Shown here one piece after another: positions 1 through 8,800 of a DNA stretch of 64,000 nt (positions are counted from its first letter, which is position 1; the number at the start of each line of letters is the position of its first letter). The position numbers were made by a program, and so were the translations under genes. The stretch spans positions 496,001 to 560,000 of the forward strand of contig NZ_CP044218.1 in the NCBI RefSeq assembly GCF_008727715.1, written 5' to 3'. Source of the stretch: Mesorhizobium terrae (GTDB lineage Bacteria > Pseudomonadota > Alphaproteobacteria > Rhizobiales > Rhizobiaceae). The notes under the pieces are model-generated. The model worked only from the letters and a program-made list of their open reading frames with translations. It was not told where the DNA came from and ran no database searches.

Positions 1-547
1 CCTGGCACATCCGCACCGCGAGGGATGCAATCGACCGATCAGATTGGCGGAAGGGCTTCGCTAGTCCCGGCGCCGGCTGCCCGATCAACCCTGCTCGCGG
101 CCCCTCGAGCAAAGGGCGCAAAGATACCACTGTGTGTGGACATATCTTTAAGCCAAGCTGCCGGTGATAGCCTGCAGTCGATGGGTTGACGCGAGACGCG
201 CTGAATATCGCTACGATCCGAACTACAACTACCGTTGCGCATGGCTGCAACGATGTACAAGCGGAATATGCTCATACTCCTTCGTGGTAACAAAAAATCT
301 TTACTGCTAATCTTAGTAATAATCGGAACAAATTTCCAAAATTACTGAAATATTTATCAATGTGTACTTAAAAATCACATTAATAAGAAATTACAATCTT
401 ACTTCTATAGCGGAAACGCCTTACGCGCTACCGTCGTGAAACGCTAAAATCCTAACGTTCGGATTTCATCACTTACGATCATCCTCAGAACTTTTTAGTT
501 CCGGATTTTTCGACGACCACTTCTTCTCAGGAGTTATCAACCCGCCT
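1..547. other. Gene-free, AT-rich stretch at the window start
   Basis: I see no supportable gene here. Bases from about 285 to 540 are clearly more AT-rich than the rest of the window and carry stops in all frames. An 84-codon frame at 39-293 on the minus strand has no recognisable motif and unusual composition, and I regard it as chance. The stretch lies downstream of the leftward SDR gene, so it may hold that transcript's end, but I found no convincing hairpin with a T-run. Confidence 0.5.
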
Positions 548-1336
548 TCAAGCCGGATGCTGGAGCATGCTGAGGCCGCCGTCGATGACGAGGCAGGCTG
601 CGTTCATGAACGGACATTCGTCGGAAATCATGAAAACGGCGGCTTTGGCGATTTCGCTTGGTGTGGCTATGCGATTGCCTGGATGCAGAGCGAGCGTCTT
701 TGCCTGCGCCGCCTCCGGATCGGGAAACGAGTTCCAGTAGTCCACCGCCTTCTGCGTCTCGACATAACCCGGTGCCAGCGCATTCACGCGCACACCTTGC
801 GCGGCATATTCCAGCGCCAGCGCCTTGGTCATGCCGAGCAGCGCATGCTTGGCGAGCGGGTAAGGAAAAGTGTGCGGGATGATGGTGAACGCATGTGTCG
901 AGGCGATGTTGAGAATGACGCCGCCGCCGGCCGCTATCATTCCTGGCAGGGCCGCCTTGCAGCAATTCCAGGCCCCTTTCAGATTGACATCGAAACAACG
1001 ATCCCATTCCGCGCCGCTGGTTTCAAGCGGTGCGTGAAAGACATTAATACCGGCATTGTTGATGACCGCGTTGACGGCTCCGATGGCCACGCAAGCATCG
1101 GCCATGGCGGCCTCGATTGCTTGCCCGTCGGTGATATCGACCGTCGCGAAGCCGAATGATCCGCTCGGCGCTTCGAGGGTTTTGGCGGTGCTGGCGAGCA
1201 GGTCGCCGTCGCGGTCGACGAGAAAAACGCGCGCGCCTTCCGCCAGACATTGCCTGGCGATGGCTTCGCCTATACCTTGCGCTGCTCCGGTGAGAAAAAT
1301 GCGCTTGCCTGCCAGCCGCTCACCCATCATGTCCAT
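548..1336 (-). CDS. SDR-family NAD(P)-dependent oxidoreductase, possible sugar 1-dehydrogenase
   Basis: A classical short-chain dehydrogenase/reductase of 262 residues, a normal length. It shows the nucleotide-binding TGAAQGIG motif near the N-terminus, the NNAG motif near residue 90, a Ser in NIAS and a YPLAK catalytic Tyr/Lys pair, and the C-terminal DGG typical of the family. It lies 185 bases downstream of the araH-like permease on the same strand. It may therefore share the transporter's transcript and oxidise the imported sugar at C1 (galactose or arabinose to the lactone). That substrate is inferred from context only. Three in-frame ATGs lie within the first four codons, so the exact start is uncertain by up to three residues. 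Confidence 0.8.
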   Translation of the reverse strand: MDMMGERLAGKRIFLTGAAQGIGEAIARQCLAEGARVFLVDRDGDLLASTAKTLEAPSGSFGFATVDITDGQAIEAAMADACVAIGAVNAVINNAGINVFHAPLETSGAEWDRCFDVNLKGAWNCCKAALPGMIAAGGGVILNIASTHAFTIIPHTFPYPLAKHALLGMTKALALEYAAQGVRVNALAPGYVETQKAVDYWNSFPDPEAAQAKTLALHPGNRIATPSEIAKAAVFMISDECPFMNAACLVIDGGLSMLQHPA

Positions 1337-1521
1337 CTCAGTTCTTGATCGTCATCGTGAGGCCGCCTGTAGAGCAGGCAGACCATCGGTAACAGTAAGG
1401 CCTGCCACTCGTAGAAAGCGCCTTTGTGTTGGCAAAGCTTATCCGACGGAAGCCCCTCCGCGCGGACTTGTGCCGACTTCGCCACCCTGTTGTGTCGCAG
1501 AAGCCTGTCTGCCATGGATGT

Positions 1522-2472
1522 TTAACGGCGGCCGAGGGCGGATGAACGCAGATTGTCGAGCAGTACCGCGATGAGCAGGATCACGCCGCGGACGATATAT
1601 TGGTAGAAGGCCGGAATGTTGAGCAGGTTCATGACGTTCTCGGCGATGCCCATTATGAGTACGCCAACGATCACGCCCGACATGGTGGCGCGGCCGCCGT
1701 CCAGTGAAACGCCCCCCAGCACGCACGCGGAGATCACCGAGAGTTCCAGTCCGACCGCAGCGTTGGGCTGCCCCGAGGTGATGCGGGAGGCCAGCAATAT
1801 GCCGGCCACCGCGCAGGTGAGGCCCTGAAGGGCGAAAATCCAGATGCGCGTCATGTCAACATTGACGCCCGCAAGCCTCGACGCCTCGGGGTTGCCGCCG
1901 ACGGCCAGCGTATTCTTGCCGAAAACGGTGCGATTGAGCCCGAAGCCGAAAGCGACAAACAGCAGGATCAACACCCAGATTGGCGTCGGCACACCCAGGA
2001 GTTTCGATAAGGCAAGCTGGTAGAAATTGGGATCGTTGATGCCCACCGCGCGCCCGTCCGATGCGATGAGCGCCAGGCCGCGCACAATCTGCATGGTGGC
2101 GAGCGTGGTGATCAGCGCGTTGATGCGAAACTTGGCGATGACCACGCCGTTGGCGGCGCCGACGACGGCGCCGCAGGCCAAGGCGGCCAGGAGCCCGAGC
2201 AGGATCGATCCCGTCGCATTGGAGGCCATGACCGCGACCATGCCGGCAAACGCCACGTTGGAACCGACCGACAGGTCGAAATCCCGCGCCGCCAGACAGA
2301 ACATCATGGTGCAGGCGACGATGCCGACCGTGACCACCGATTGCAGCAGGCCAAGCATGTTGCGCTCGGTCAGAAAGTTCGGGACGAGCAGCGAAACCAG
2401 CGCGAAGGCAAGCACGAAGATGACCACCAGACCCTGTTCGCCGAGGAGGACTTTCTTGAGCGATGTATGCAT
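1522..2472 (-). CDS. araH: AraH/RbsC-type sugar ABC transporter permease
   Basis: An integral membrane permease of about 316 residues from the ribose/arabinose branch of sugar ABC importers. The protein is mostly hydrophobic, with eight or more likely membrane segments, and carries the family's NPEASRLAGVNV-type cytoplasmic loop. I start it at the ATG at 2472, preceded by a GAGGAG ribosome site seven bases upstream. The frame stays open further upstream, but that part overlaps the ATPase gene and encodes an Arg-rich, non-membrane sequence. It follows the ATPase by 11 bases and should form the membrane channel with the AraG and AraF homologues next to it. The arabinose assignment rests on AraF. 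Confidence 0.85.
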   Translation of the reverse strand: MHTSLKKVLLGEQGLVVIFVLAFALVSLLVPNFLTERNMLGLLQSVVTVGIVACTMMFCLAARDFDLSVGSNVAFAGMVAVMASNATGSILLGLLAALACGAVVGAANGVVIAKFRINALITTLATMQIVRGLALIASDGRAVGINDPNFYQLALSKLLGVPTPIWVLILLFVAFGFGLNRTVFGKNTLAVGGNPEASRLAGVNVDMTRIWIFALQGLTCAVAGILLASRITSGQPNAAVGLELSVISACVLGGVSLDGGRATMSGVIVGVLIMGIAENVMNLLNIPAFYQYIVRGVILLIAVLLDNLRSSALGRR

Positions 2473-2483
2473 GAACAAGCTCC

Positions 2484-3995
2484 TCAGGATGCGATTGCCG
2501 CCGGAACGCTCTTGTCCGGCAAGGCGGCGGCCAGGATTTCGCGTTCGTTGAAACGGTCGCGTGTCAATTCCGCCCGGATGCGCCCTTCGCACATGACGTG
2601 GATGCGGTCGCAGATGCCCATGACCTCGGGCAGTTCGCTGGAGATGACGACGATCGCCATGCCGCTTTCGGCAAGCTGGTACAGGATTTCGTAGATCTCG
2701 GATTTCGCGCCGACATCGATGCCGCGGGTCGGCTCATCGACGATCAGGGTGCCGATGCCCTGCTCGGCTAGCCAGCGCGCCAGGATGACCTTCTGCTGGT
2801 TGCCGCCGGACAGGTTGACAACATCCTGCTTACGCGAAGGCGTGCGGATCTTGAGCTTGCGGATGAAGGTTTCCGCCGTGTCCGCTTCCTGTTTCCGGTC
2901 GAGCAGCCCGAGGCGTGCATTGTGCCGACGCGAGGAGATGTTGATGTTTTCCTCGATCGAGCGACCCTGGATGATGCCGTCATACTTCCGGTCTTCCGAA
3001 CACAGTACGACGCCGGAGCGTATGGCGTGATGCGGATCGGAAGCCGCGACAGCCTTGCCATCGACATGCACCGTGCCTGCCCAGCGTGGGTCGGCGCCGA
3101 ATACCAGCCGCATCAATTCGGATCGACCGGCGCCGATCAGGCCGAAGAAGCCCAGTATCTCACCGGCACGCGCCTCGAAGCCTGCCGGCAGGCGCAGCTT
3201 GTCGCCGGCGACGCCTTCGACTTTCAGGCGCACTTCGCCGGCCGGTCGGCCGCGCCAGCCCCAGACGTTGGAAATTTCGCGCCCGACCATTTCAGCCACG
3301 ACCTGATCGCGCGTAACACCCGCCAGATGCGGGTGATGGGCCGCAAGCTTGCCGTCGCGCAGCACCGTCAGGCTGTCGCAAAGGCGAAAGACCTCGTCCA
3401 TGCGATGGGAGATGTAGAGGATGACTTTGCCCTCGGCCCGAAGCCGGTCGATCAGCGAGAAGAGGATTTCGCTCTCGCGGGACGAAAGCGAGGATGTCGG
3501 CTCGTCCAGCGCGATGACACGCGCGTCGAGCATCATCGCCTTGGCGATCTCCACCATCTGCCGTTCGCCGATGGAGAGTGTCTTGATCTTGCGCCCGGGG
3601 TCGATATCGATGCCGGCCGCCTTCAGTTTGTCGCCGACATCGGCGAACATCCGCCTGGCCTGAATGACGCCGCCATTGCTGGGGAAGCGGCCCAGCCGCA
3701 GGTTTTCAGCGACGGTCAATTCGGGAACCAGTTGCAGTTCCTGATGGATGACGATGACGCCGGCATGAAAGGCGTCGCGCGTCGAATGATAATGCTGAGC
3801 GCGATCGTCGATCCTGATTTCTCCGGAATCGGCGTTCTGATCGCCGGAAAGAATGCGGATCAGCGTCGACTTTCCGGCCCCATTCTCTCCCATGAGGCCA
3901 TGCACGGCGCCCTTCTCGACACCGAAGGATACGCCGGACAGCGCCCGTACGCCGGGATAGGATTTGGAAATTTCGGAGAATTCGAGAAAGGACAT
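2484..3995 (-). CDS. araG: AraG-type sugar ABC transporter ATP-binding protein with two nucleotide-binding domains
   Basis: A duplicated ABC ATPase of about 503 residues, the normal length for AraG/RbsA/XylG. The first domain has a full Walker A (GENGAGKST) and Walker B (ALDEPT). The second has a changed P-loop (GLIGAGRSE) but intact LSGGNQQK signature and VDEPTRGID, as is usual in this family. I prefer the ATG at 3995, with an AGGGG ribosome site, over a TTG two codons upstream. It sits between the binding protein and the permease and energises their uptake. A strong stem-loop separates it from the araF-like gene. Confidence 0.87.
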   Translation of the reverse strand: MSFLEFSEISKSYPGVRALSGVSFGVEKGAVHGLMGENGAGKSTLIRILSGDQNADSGEIRIDDRAQHYHSTRDAFHAGVIVIHQELQLVPELTVAENLRLGRFPSNGGVIQARRMFADVGDKLKAAGIDIDPGRKIKTLSIGERQMVEIAKAMMLDARVIALDEPTSSLSSRESEILFSLIDRLRAEGKVILYISHRMDEVFRLCDSLTVLRDGKLAAHHPHLAGVTRDQVVAEMVGREISNVWGWRGRPAGEVRLKVEGVAGDKLRLPAGFEARAGEILGFFGLIGAGRSELMRLVFGADPRWAGTVHVDGKAVAASDPHHAIRSGVVLCSEDRKYDGIIQGRSIEENINISSRRHNARLGLLDRKQEADTAETFIRKLKIRTPSRKQDVVNLSGGNQQKVILARWLAEQGIGTLIVDEPTRGIDVGAKSEIYEILYQLAESGMAIVVISSELPEVMGICDRIHVMCEGRIRAELTRDRFNEREILAAALPDKSVPAAIAS

Positions 3996-4013
3996 CGGCA
4001 AGCCCCTGAGAGG

Positions 4014-4037
4014 GGCGGCGGGCGAAAACCCGCCGCC
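4014..4037 (-). promoter_or_regulatory. Intercistronic stem-loop between araF and araG
   Basis: A perfect 9-bp GC stem, GGCGGCGGG (4014-4022) against CCCGCCGCC (4029-4037), with a 6-base loop. It lies between the stop of the binding-protein gene and the start of the ATPase gene. No T-run follows on the transcribed strand, so full termination is unlikely. In many ABC operons such hairpins protect the upstream message, which keeps binding protein in excess over the membrane parts; that role here is inference. Confidence 0.7.
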
Positions 4038-4058
4038 ATTCCACCTGTTTACTCGAAC

Positions 4059-5051
4059 CTATTCGAGACCGAGGTCCTTGCGAACTTTCTGGTAGTCGTC
4101 GCGCTTGGCAAGGGAGCCTGATGTCAGGATCAGCTTTTCCGGCTCCTTGTTGTCGGCGATCCAGCCATACATGTTGAGCGACGTCTCGTAGCCATGGCGT
4201 TTGGGCGAGATGATGACGCTGCCGACGAAGCCGGTAGGCTGCGGCTTCTTGAATTCGTTGATCGCCGAATCCGCGCCACCGATGCCGACGCCGATCATGT
4301 TGGTGGCCGGAATGCCGACGCTCTCCGAGGCACGAACCGCACCGAGCGCAGCTTCGTCGTTGAGGCCGAAGGCAACCCATTTCTTGATATTCGGATGGGC
4401 GTTAAGCACGACGGTCGCGGCATTCAGCGCAGCTTCCGTGTCGGTCTTGGCCTGCGGTGCGTCGAAGATGTTCGAAGCCTTGAAGCCGTTCTTCTTGAGG
4501 ACCGAGATCGCGCCTTCGACACGGTCCACTGCGGTCGGCAGCTGGTCGTAGGAAACGCGGATCGCGCCGACCTCGTCGGCATTCCAGCCGCGCGCCTTCA
4601 TCTCGTCGACGATCGCCTGCCCTACGGCCTCGCCGATCTTGGTGGCGGAAATGCCCATATGCGGAACGTCTTCCAGCGGCTTGCCGTCGGCGCCGACCAG
4701 TCGATCGTCGACCGTCATCAGCTTGAGATTGTTCGCCGCAGCCTTGGCGACGATACCCGGGCCGAGCTTGACGTCGGGTGTGCAGACCACAAAACCCTGA
4801 ACGCCCTGGGCGCCCAGATTGTCGATCGCCGACATGAGTTTCTCGCCGTCTTCGGCCCCGATCTTCACAAGCGTGAAGCCTTTTTCCTTCGCAGCCTGGT
4901 CAGCGAACTTCCATTCGTCCTGGAACCAGGGCTCCTCCGGCTGCTTGACAACGAAACCGATCTTCACGTCCGCCGCATAGGCTGATGCGCTCATGACAAT
5001 GGCAGTCACGGCAAATGCGCTGGCGACGAGCGCCTTCTTCAGAAATCGCAT
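4059..5051 (-). CDS. araF: AraF-type periplasmic L-arabinose/galactose-binding protein
   Basis: A periplasmic sugar-binding protein of 330 residues that strongly resembles E. coli AraF: shared stretches include VKQPEEPWFQ, EWKFAD and VCTPD near the N-terminus. A signal peptide with a KK start, hydrophobic core and AYA cleavage motif ends near residue 25. The ATG at 5051 has a GGGAGG site upstream and opens the signal peptide directly. A longer frame upstream would put charged residues before it. First gene of a leftward araFGH run. AraF-like proteins often bind D-galactose and D-fucose as well as L-arabinose, which would suit the divergent galactonate dehydratase. Confidence 0.87.
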   Translation of the reverse strand: MRFLKKALVASAFAVTAIVMSASAYAADVKIGFVVKQPEEPWFQDEWKFADQAAKEKGFTLVKIGAEDGEKLMSAIDNLGAQGVQGFVVCTPDVKLGPGIVAKAAANNLKLMTVDDRLVGADGKPLEDVPHMGISATKIGEAVGQAIVDEMKARGWNADEVGAIRVSYDQLPTAVDRVEGAISVLKKNGFKASNIFDAPQAKTDTEAALNAATVVLNAHPNIKKWVAFGLNDEAALGAVRASESVGIPATNMIGVGIGGADSAINEFKKPQPTGFVGSVIISPKRHGYETSLNMYGWIADNKEPEKLILTSGSLAKRDDYQKVRKDLGLE

Positions 5052-5110
5052 GGTTTCCTCCCAGAACGCGACTTGGGCTGCATGCCCTGGTTGCACCAAT
5101 ATTTGATATC

Positions 5111-5139
5111 ATCATACCAGTCAATTGTCTTGGTATGAT
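5111..5139. promoter_or_regulatory. Candidate operator in the divergent araF / gntR promoter region
   Basis: A perfect 9-bp inverted repeat, ATCATACCA (5111-5119) and TGGTATGAT (5131-5139), separated by 11 bases. TGGT/ACCA half-sites are typical of FadR-type GntR regulators, and the regulator gene 100 bases to the right encodes one. The site lies between the divergent araF-like gene and the gntR gene, so it could control both. Binding is inferred. Confidence 0.55.
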
Positions 5140-5239
5140 AAATGAGATAACAGAATACGAATTAGGAAGATTGCGGTAACCGCTGTCCCCAGTAGTCTCG
5201 GCAAGGGAATCACGAGATTGCCCGTGGAGGGAGGAATAA

Positions 5240-5989
5240 ATGGCTGACACCTCGCAGGGACTGCGGGAGAAGGAGCGAAAGGTGCAGCGGCCTCGCGTGA
5301 TGTCAGACACCACGCAGGCGATCGCGTCCGACATATTTTCGGGCCGCTACCAGCCGGGCACCTTCCTGCCGACCGAAAACGATCTGGGTGCCGAGCATGG
5401 CGTCAGCAGAACGGTGATCCGCGAAGCTTTGAAGGTATTGGCAGCCAAGGGACTGGTCCTGAGTCGCCCCAGGGTGGGTACGATCGTCTGCGACGAAGAC
5501 AACTGGAACATCATCGATTCCCAGGTGCTCGCCTGGCATGCTCCGCATGCGCTGGACGACAAATTGTTCGACGCCATCCTCGAAACTCGGCGTGCGATAG
5601 AGCCGCTGGTGGCGGAACTTGCCGCCACACGAGCAACGTTGCGCGAAATCGCCGATCTGGAAACGGCCTGGGAGGGAATGGCCAACGCCGGCGAGGACAT
5701 CGTCAAGTTCTCGCGATCGGACATCACCTTTCACCAGACCCTCTACCGGGCAAGCCATAATCCGATCTTCCGGCAGATCGGCGGGATGATCGATACGGCG
5801 CTGAAGTTTTCATTGGAAGCAACCGCCGTGATCTCGCTCGATCGGCGCGCCGAGGCCGTGAAGGCCCACCAGGAAGTTGTGGAGGCGTTGCGGCTGCGCA
5901 ACGGCGACGCGGCGAGGAAGGCGGCCAACCATATTCTCGATCTCGCGGCCCGTGACCTGGTGAGCGCCAAGCAAATCAAGAACAGCTGA
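5240..5989 (+). CDS. FadR-subfamily GntR transcriptional regulator (DgoR-like)
   Basis: A 249-residue regulator with an N-terminal winged helix-turn-helix (residues about 25-95, including the GVSRTVIREALKVL recognition region) and a C-terminal all-helical FCD ligand domain. The FCD part shows the metal-ligand pattern of D, H and H residues (SDITFHQTLY, AVKAHQEVVEAL). The ATG at 5240 has a strong GGGAGG site. It is followed 15 bases later by the galactonate dehydratase gene, so it probably senses a sugar acid such as galactonate or its keto-deoxy product. The inverted repeat at 5111-5139 is the likely operator. Confidence 0.83.
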   Translation: MADTSQGLREKERKVQRPRVMSDTTQAIASDIFSGRYQPGTFLPTENDLGAEHGVSRTVIREALKVLAAKGLVLSRPRVGTIVCDEDNWNIIDSQVLAWHAPHALDDKLFDAILETRRAIEPLVAELAATRATLREIADLETAWEGMANAGEDIVKFSRSDITFHQTLYRASHNPIFRQIGGMIDTALKFSLEATAVISLDRRAEAVKAHQEVVEALRLRNGDAARKAANHILDLAARDLVSAKQIKNS

Positions 5990-6004
5990 GCCGGACCCGA
6001 CAAG

Positions 6005-7153
6005 ATGAAGATCACCGCCCTCACCACCTATATCGTGCCGCCGCGCTGGCTGTTCCTGAAGATCGAAACCGATGAAGGTATCTGCGGCTGGGGCGAACCC
6101 GTCGTGGAGGGACGCGCCCTGACGGTCGAGGCAGCGGTGAAGGAACTGGCGGACTATCTTGTCGGCAAGGATCCGCGGCTGATCGAGGACCATTGGTCCG
6201 TCATGCATCGCGGCGGCTTCTATCGCGGTGGGCCTATCCTGATGAGTGCCATCGCTGGCATCGATCAGGCGCTTTGGGATATCAAGGGCAAGGCGCTTGG
6301 CGTGCCCGTCCACGAGCTTCTTGGCGGCCGCTGCCGCGACCGCATCAAAGTCTACTCCTGGATAGGCGGCGATCGTCCGTCGGAGGTCGCCGAGGGCGCA
6401 AGGCAGGTCGTGGCGCGCGGTTTCACCGCGCTGAAGATGAACGGCACCGAGGAACTGCAGATCGTCGACAGCCACGACCGCATCGATGCCGCCGTCGAGC
6501 GCGTGGCGACCGTGCGCGAGGCCGTCGGGCCGCATATCGGCATTGCCGTCGACTTCCACGGCCGCGTACATCGCCCCATGGCAAAGGCTCTCGTCAAGGA
6601 GCTGGAACCGTATCGGCTCATGTTCATCGAAGAACCCGTGCTGAGCGAAAACCGCGAGGCGCTGAAGGAAATCGCCGCCATGTCGTCCGCCCCCATCGCT
6701 TTGGGCGAGCGTCTCTACAGCCGCTGGGATTTCAAGCACGTGTTCGAGGAAGGCGCCGTCGATATCATCCAGCCAGACCTTTCGCATGCCGGCGGTATCA
6801 CCGAATGCCGCAAGATCGCCGCAATGGCCGAAGCCTACGACATTGCGGTGGCTCCCCATTGTCCGCTCGGGCCGATCGCGCTGGCCGCCTGCCTGCAACT
6901 CGACGCAGTGAGCTACAACTGCTTCATCCAGGAGCAGAGCCTCGGCATCCACTACAATACGGGCAACGACCTGCTCGACTATGCGAAGAACAAGGACGTC
7001 TTCCGCTATGAAGACGGCTTCGTGGCCATTCCCGACGGCCCGGGGCTGGGGGTCGAAATCGACGAGGATTATGTCAAGGAGCAGGCGCGGAAGGGTCATC
7101 GCTGGCGCAATCCCATCTGGCGCCATGCGGACGGATCCTTCGCCGAGTGGTGA
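6005..7153 (+). CDS. dgoD: D-galactonate dehydratase (enolase superfamily)
   Basis: Converts D-galactonate to 2-keto-3-deoxy-D-galactonate, using Mg2+ and an enolate intermediate. The protein has 382 residues, the same as E. coli DgoD, and aligns with it almost without gaps. All key positions are present at E. coli numbering: metal ligands D183, E209 and E235, general acid H185 (in DFHGR) and base H285 (in APHCPLGP). The WRNP..WRH tail is also shared. It is probably transcribed with the upstream gntR gene. The kinase and aldolase that finish the De Ley-Doudoroff route are not in the window. Confidence 0.93.
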   Translation: MKITALTTYIVPPRWLFLKIETDEGICGWGEPVVEGRALTVEAAVKELADYLVGKDPRLIEDHWSVMHRGGFYRGGPILMSAIAGIDQALWDIKGKALGVPVHELLGGRCRDRIKVYSWIGGDRPSEVAEGARQVVARGFTALKMNGTEELQIVDSHDRIDAAVERVATVREAVGPHIGIAVDFHGRVHRPMAKALVKELEPYRLMFIEEPVLSENREALKEIAAMSSAPIALGERLYSRWDFKHVFEEGAVDIIQPDLSHAGGITECRKIAAMAEAYDIAVAPHCPLGPIALAACLQLDAVSYNCFIQEQSLGIHYNTGNDLLDYAKNKDVFRYEDGFVAIPDGPGLGVEIDEDYVKEQARKGHRWRNPIWRHADGSFAEW

Positions 7154-7178
7154 ACGGGCGAAGTTCGTCTGCGCGGCT

Positions 7179-8792
7179 CTAGCGCTGGGCCGCGTGGATC
7201 AGGCCGGCGGCCTTGTGGGCAATCGCCATGGCCGGCGCATTGGTGTTGCCGCTGACGATCGTCGGCATCACCGAACAGTCGATCACATGCAACCCCTCCA
7301 GTCCGCGGACCGACATGGATTTCGGGTCGACCACCGCCGACGGGTCGCCGTCCGGCCCCATCCGGCAGGTGCCTACCGGATGATAATTTGTCTTGACCAT
7401 TCGTTTGGCGTGAACGCGCAAAGCCTCATCGTCAGCGGCCGTGCCGCCCGGTACGATCTCTTCTTCGAGCAGACCGGTTAGCGGCTGCTGGCGCGCGAAG
7501 GAACGCGCCGTCTTCAGCCCCTTGATGATCGTTTCCACGTCATGCGGATCGCGTAGAAAGCCACCGTCGATGAGCGGCATGTCGTCAGGCCGGTTTGAGC
7601 GCAGCGTGACCTTGCCACGCGAACGCGGGCGCAGCAGGCAACAGGTCATCGTCAGGCCGTCGCAGGCTTCGACGCCGGAGATATCGCGGTCCACATAGAC
7701 GGTTGGAACACAGTAGATCTTGAGCGTGGCATCGGCCTTAGCATCGTCGGGATTGACGAAAGCACAGGCCTCAACGCCGATCGACGTGACGGGCCCGGAT
7801 CTGAAAAGCAGATATTGCAGTCCGTTGCGAAGCATCCGCCAACCGCGATCTTCGCCGAAATAACCATACCGTCCATTGCTCTTGAAGATCACGGGCACCT
7901 CGCAGTGATCCTGCAAATTCCGTCCGACACCGGGTAGGTCGCAGACCGGAGCAATCTCCAGCGATCGCAGATGATCGGCATCGCCGATCCCCGACAGCAT
8001 CAAGAGCTTGGGAGTGATGTAGGTGCCGGAAGCGAGGATGACGCCGGAGCCGGCATAGAGACGCTCGACCCGGCCGTTGCGGCGGAACTCGACACCCTTG
8101 GCCCGGCCCGCCTCGACCAGAACCCGGTCGACCGTGGTTTGCGTGCGCAGTTCCAGCCTGGGATCGTCCAGCACCCGCGACAGGAAAGCATCGGAGGCGC
8201 TGCAACGACGGCGATCCGGCCCGATCGTCGATTGCATGTAACCGACACCGCGCTGGCGGCCGCCATTGAAATCCGGGGTGAAGACTTCGCCAGCATTCTG
8301 GACGGCGGCCACGAAAGCGTCGGTCATCGCGCAGCGGTGAAAAGGTGCGGACACGTTAAGCGGACCGGCATTGCCATGGGCGGGCGCGCCCAGGTGATCG
8401 TTGTTTTCGAGTACCTTGAAGTGCTCGAGCATGTCGGCCCACGACCAGTCGTGACCGGTGCCCAGCATGTCGGCCCAATTGTCGTAGTCGGCCGCTTGTC
8501 CGCGCATGTAGACCATGGCGTTCACTGACGAACCGCCGCCGAGACCCCTGGCCTGCGGCACGATCGTGCTTCTGCCGTCCAGTTGTGGCTGCGGCACCAT
8601 GTGATGCATGTCGAGATAGGTATCGCGCCCCAGATATTTCATGTAGCCGGCGGGCATATGCATGAGCGGGCTCATGCGGCGTGCTCCTGCCTCCAGGAGC
8701 AGGACCCGGGCGCCGAATTCCTCGACCAGGCGCCAGGCCGCCACGCAGCCCGAACTACCGCCGCCAACGATGATATAGTCGTAATCCTTCAT
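7179..8792 (-). CDS. GMC-family FAD-dependent oxidoreductase (choline-dehydrogenase-like)
   Basis: A glucose-methanol-choline oxidoreductase of about 537 residues. Visible are the N-terminal FAD-binding GGGSSG motif, the GGGSSVNAMVYMRG region, and near the C-terminus NYHPVGTCRMG with the active-site His, followed by the second GMC signature. There is no signal peptide. The ATG at 8792 is my choice; a TTG four codons upstream overlaps the stop of the ATPase gene as TTGA, so coupling is possible. It is transcribed with a sugar-ABC ATPase and faces a sugar-acid gene set, so a sugar or polyol substrate is more likely than choline. The substrate is unknown. Confidence 0.8.
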   Translation of the reverse strand: MKDYDYIIVGGGSSGCVAAWRLVEEFGARVLLLEAGARRMSPLMHMPAGYMKYLGRDTYLDMHHMVPQPQLDGRSTIVPQARGLGGGSSVNAMVYMRGQAADYDNWADMLGTGHDWSWADMLEHFKVLENNDHLGAPAHGNAGPLNVSAPFHRCAMTDAFVAAVQNAGEVFTPDFNGGRQRGVGYMQSTIGPDRRRCSASDAFLSRVLDDPRLELRTQTTVDRVLVEAGRAKGVEFRRNGRVERLYAGSGVILASGTYITPKLLMLSGIGDADHLRSLEIAPVCDLPGVGRNLQDHCEVPVIFKSNGRYGYFGEDRGWRMLRNGLQYLLFRSGPVTSIGVEACAFVNPDDAKADATLKIYCVPTVYVDRDISGVEACDGLTMTCCLLRPRSRGKVTLRSNRPDDMPLIDGGFLRDPHDVETIIKGLKTARSFARQQPLTGLLEEEIVPGGTAADDEALRVHAKRMVKTNYHPVGTCRMGPDGDPSAVVDPKSMSVRGLEGLHVIDCSVMPTIVSGNTNAPAMAIAHKAAGLIHAAQR

Positions 8793-8800
8793 GGGTTGAT

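Noticed and set aside
39..293. A possible 84-residue protein at the window start
   Set aside because: No ribosome site, no recognisable motif and atypical composition.
2922..4121. A 399-codon plus-strand frame opposite the araG-like gene
   Set aside because: The minus strand encodes a complete ABC ATPase with both domains. The plus frame has no motif and no ribosome site.
5810..7126. A 438-codon open frame antisense to the galactonate dehydratase gene
   Set aside because: It mirrors dgoD, whose catalytic residues are all in place. Its own translation is His/Asp/Arg-rich without domains, as expected for the opposite strand of a high-GC gene.
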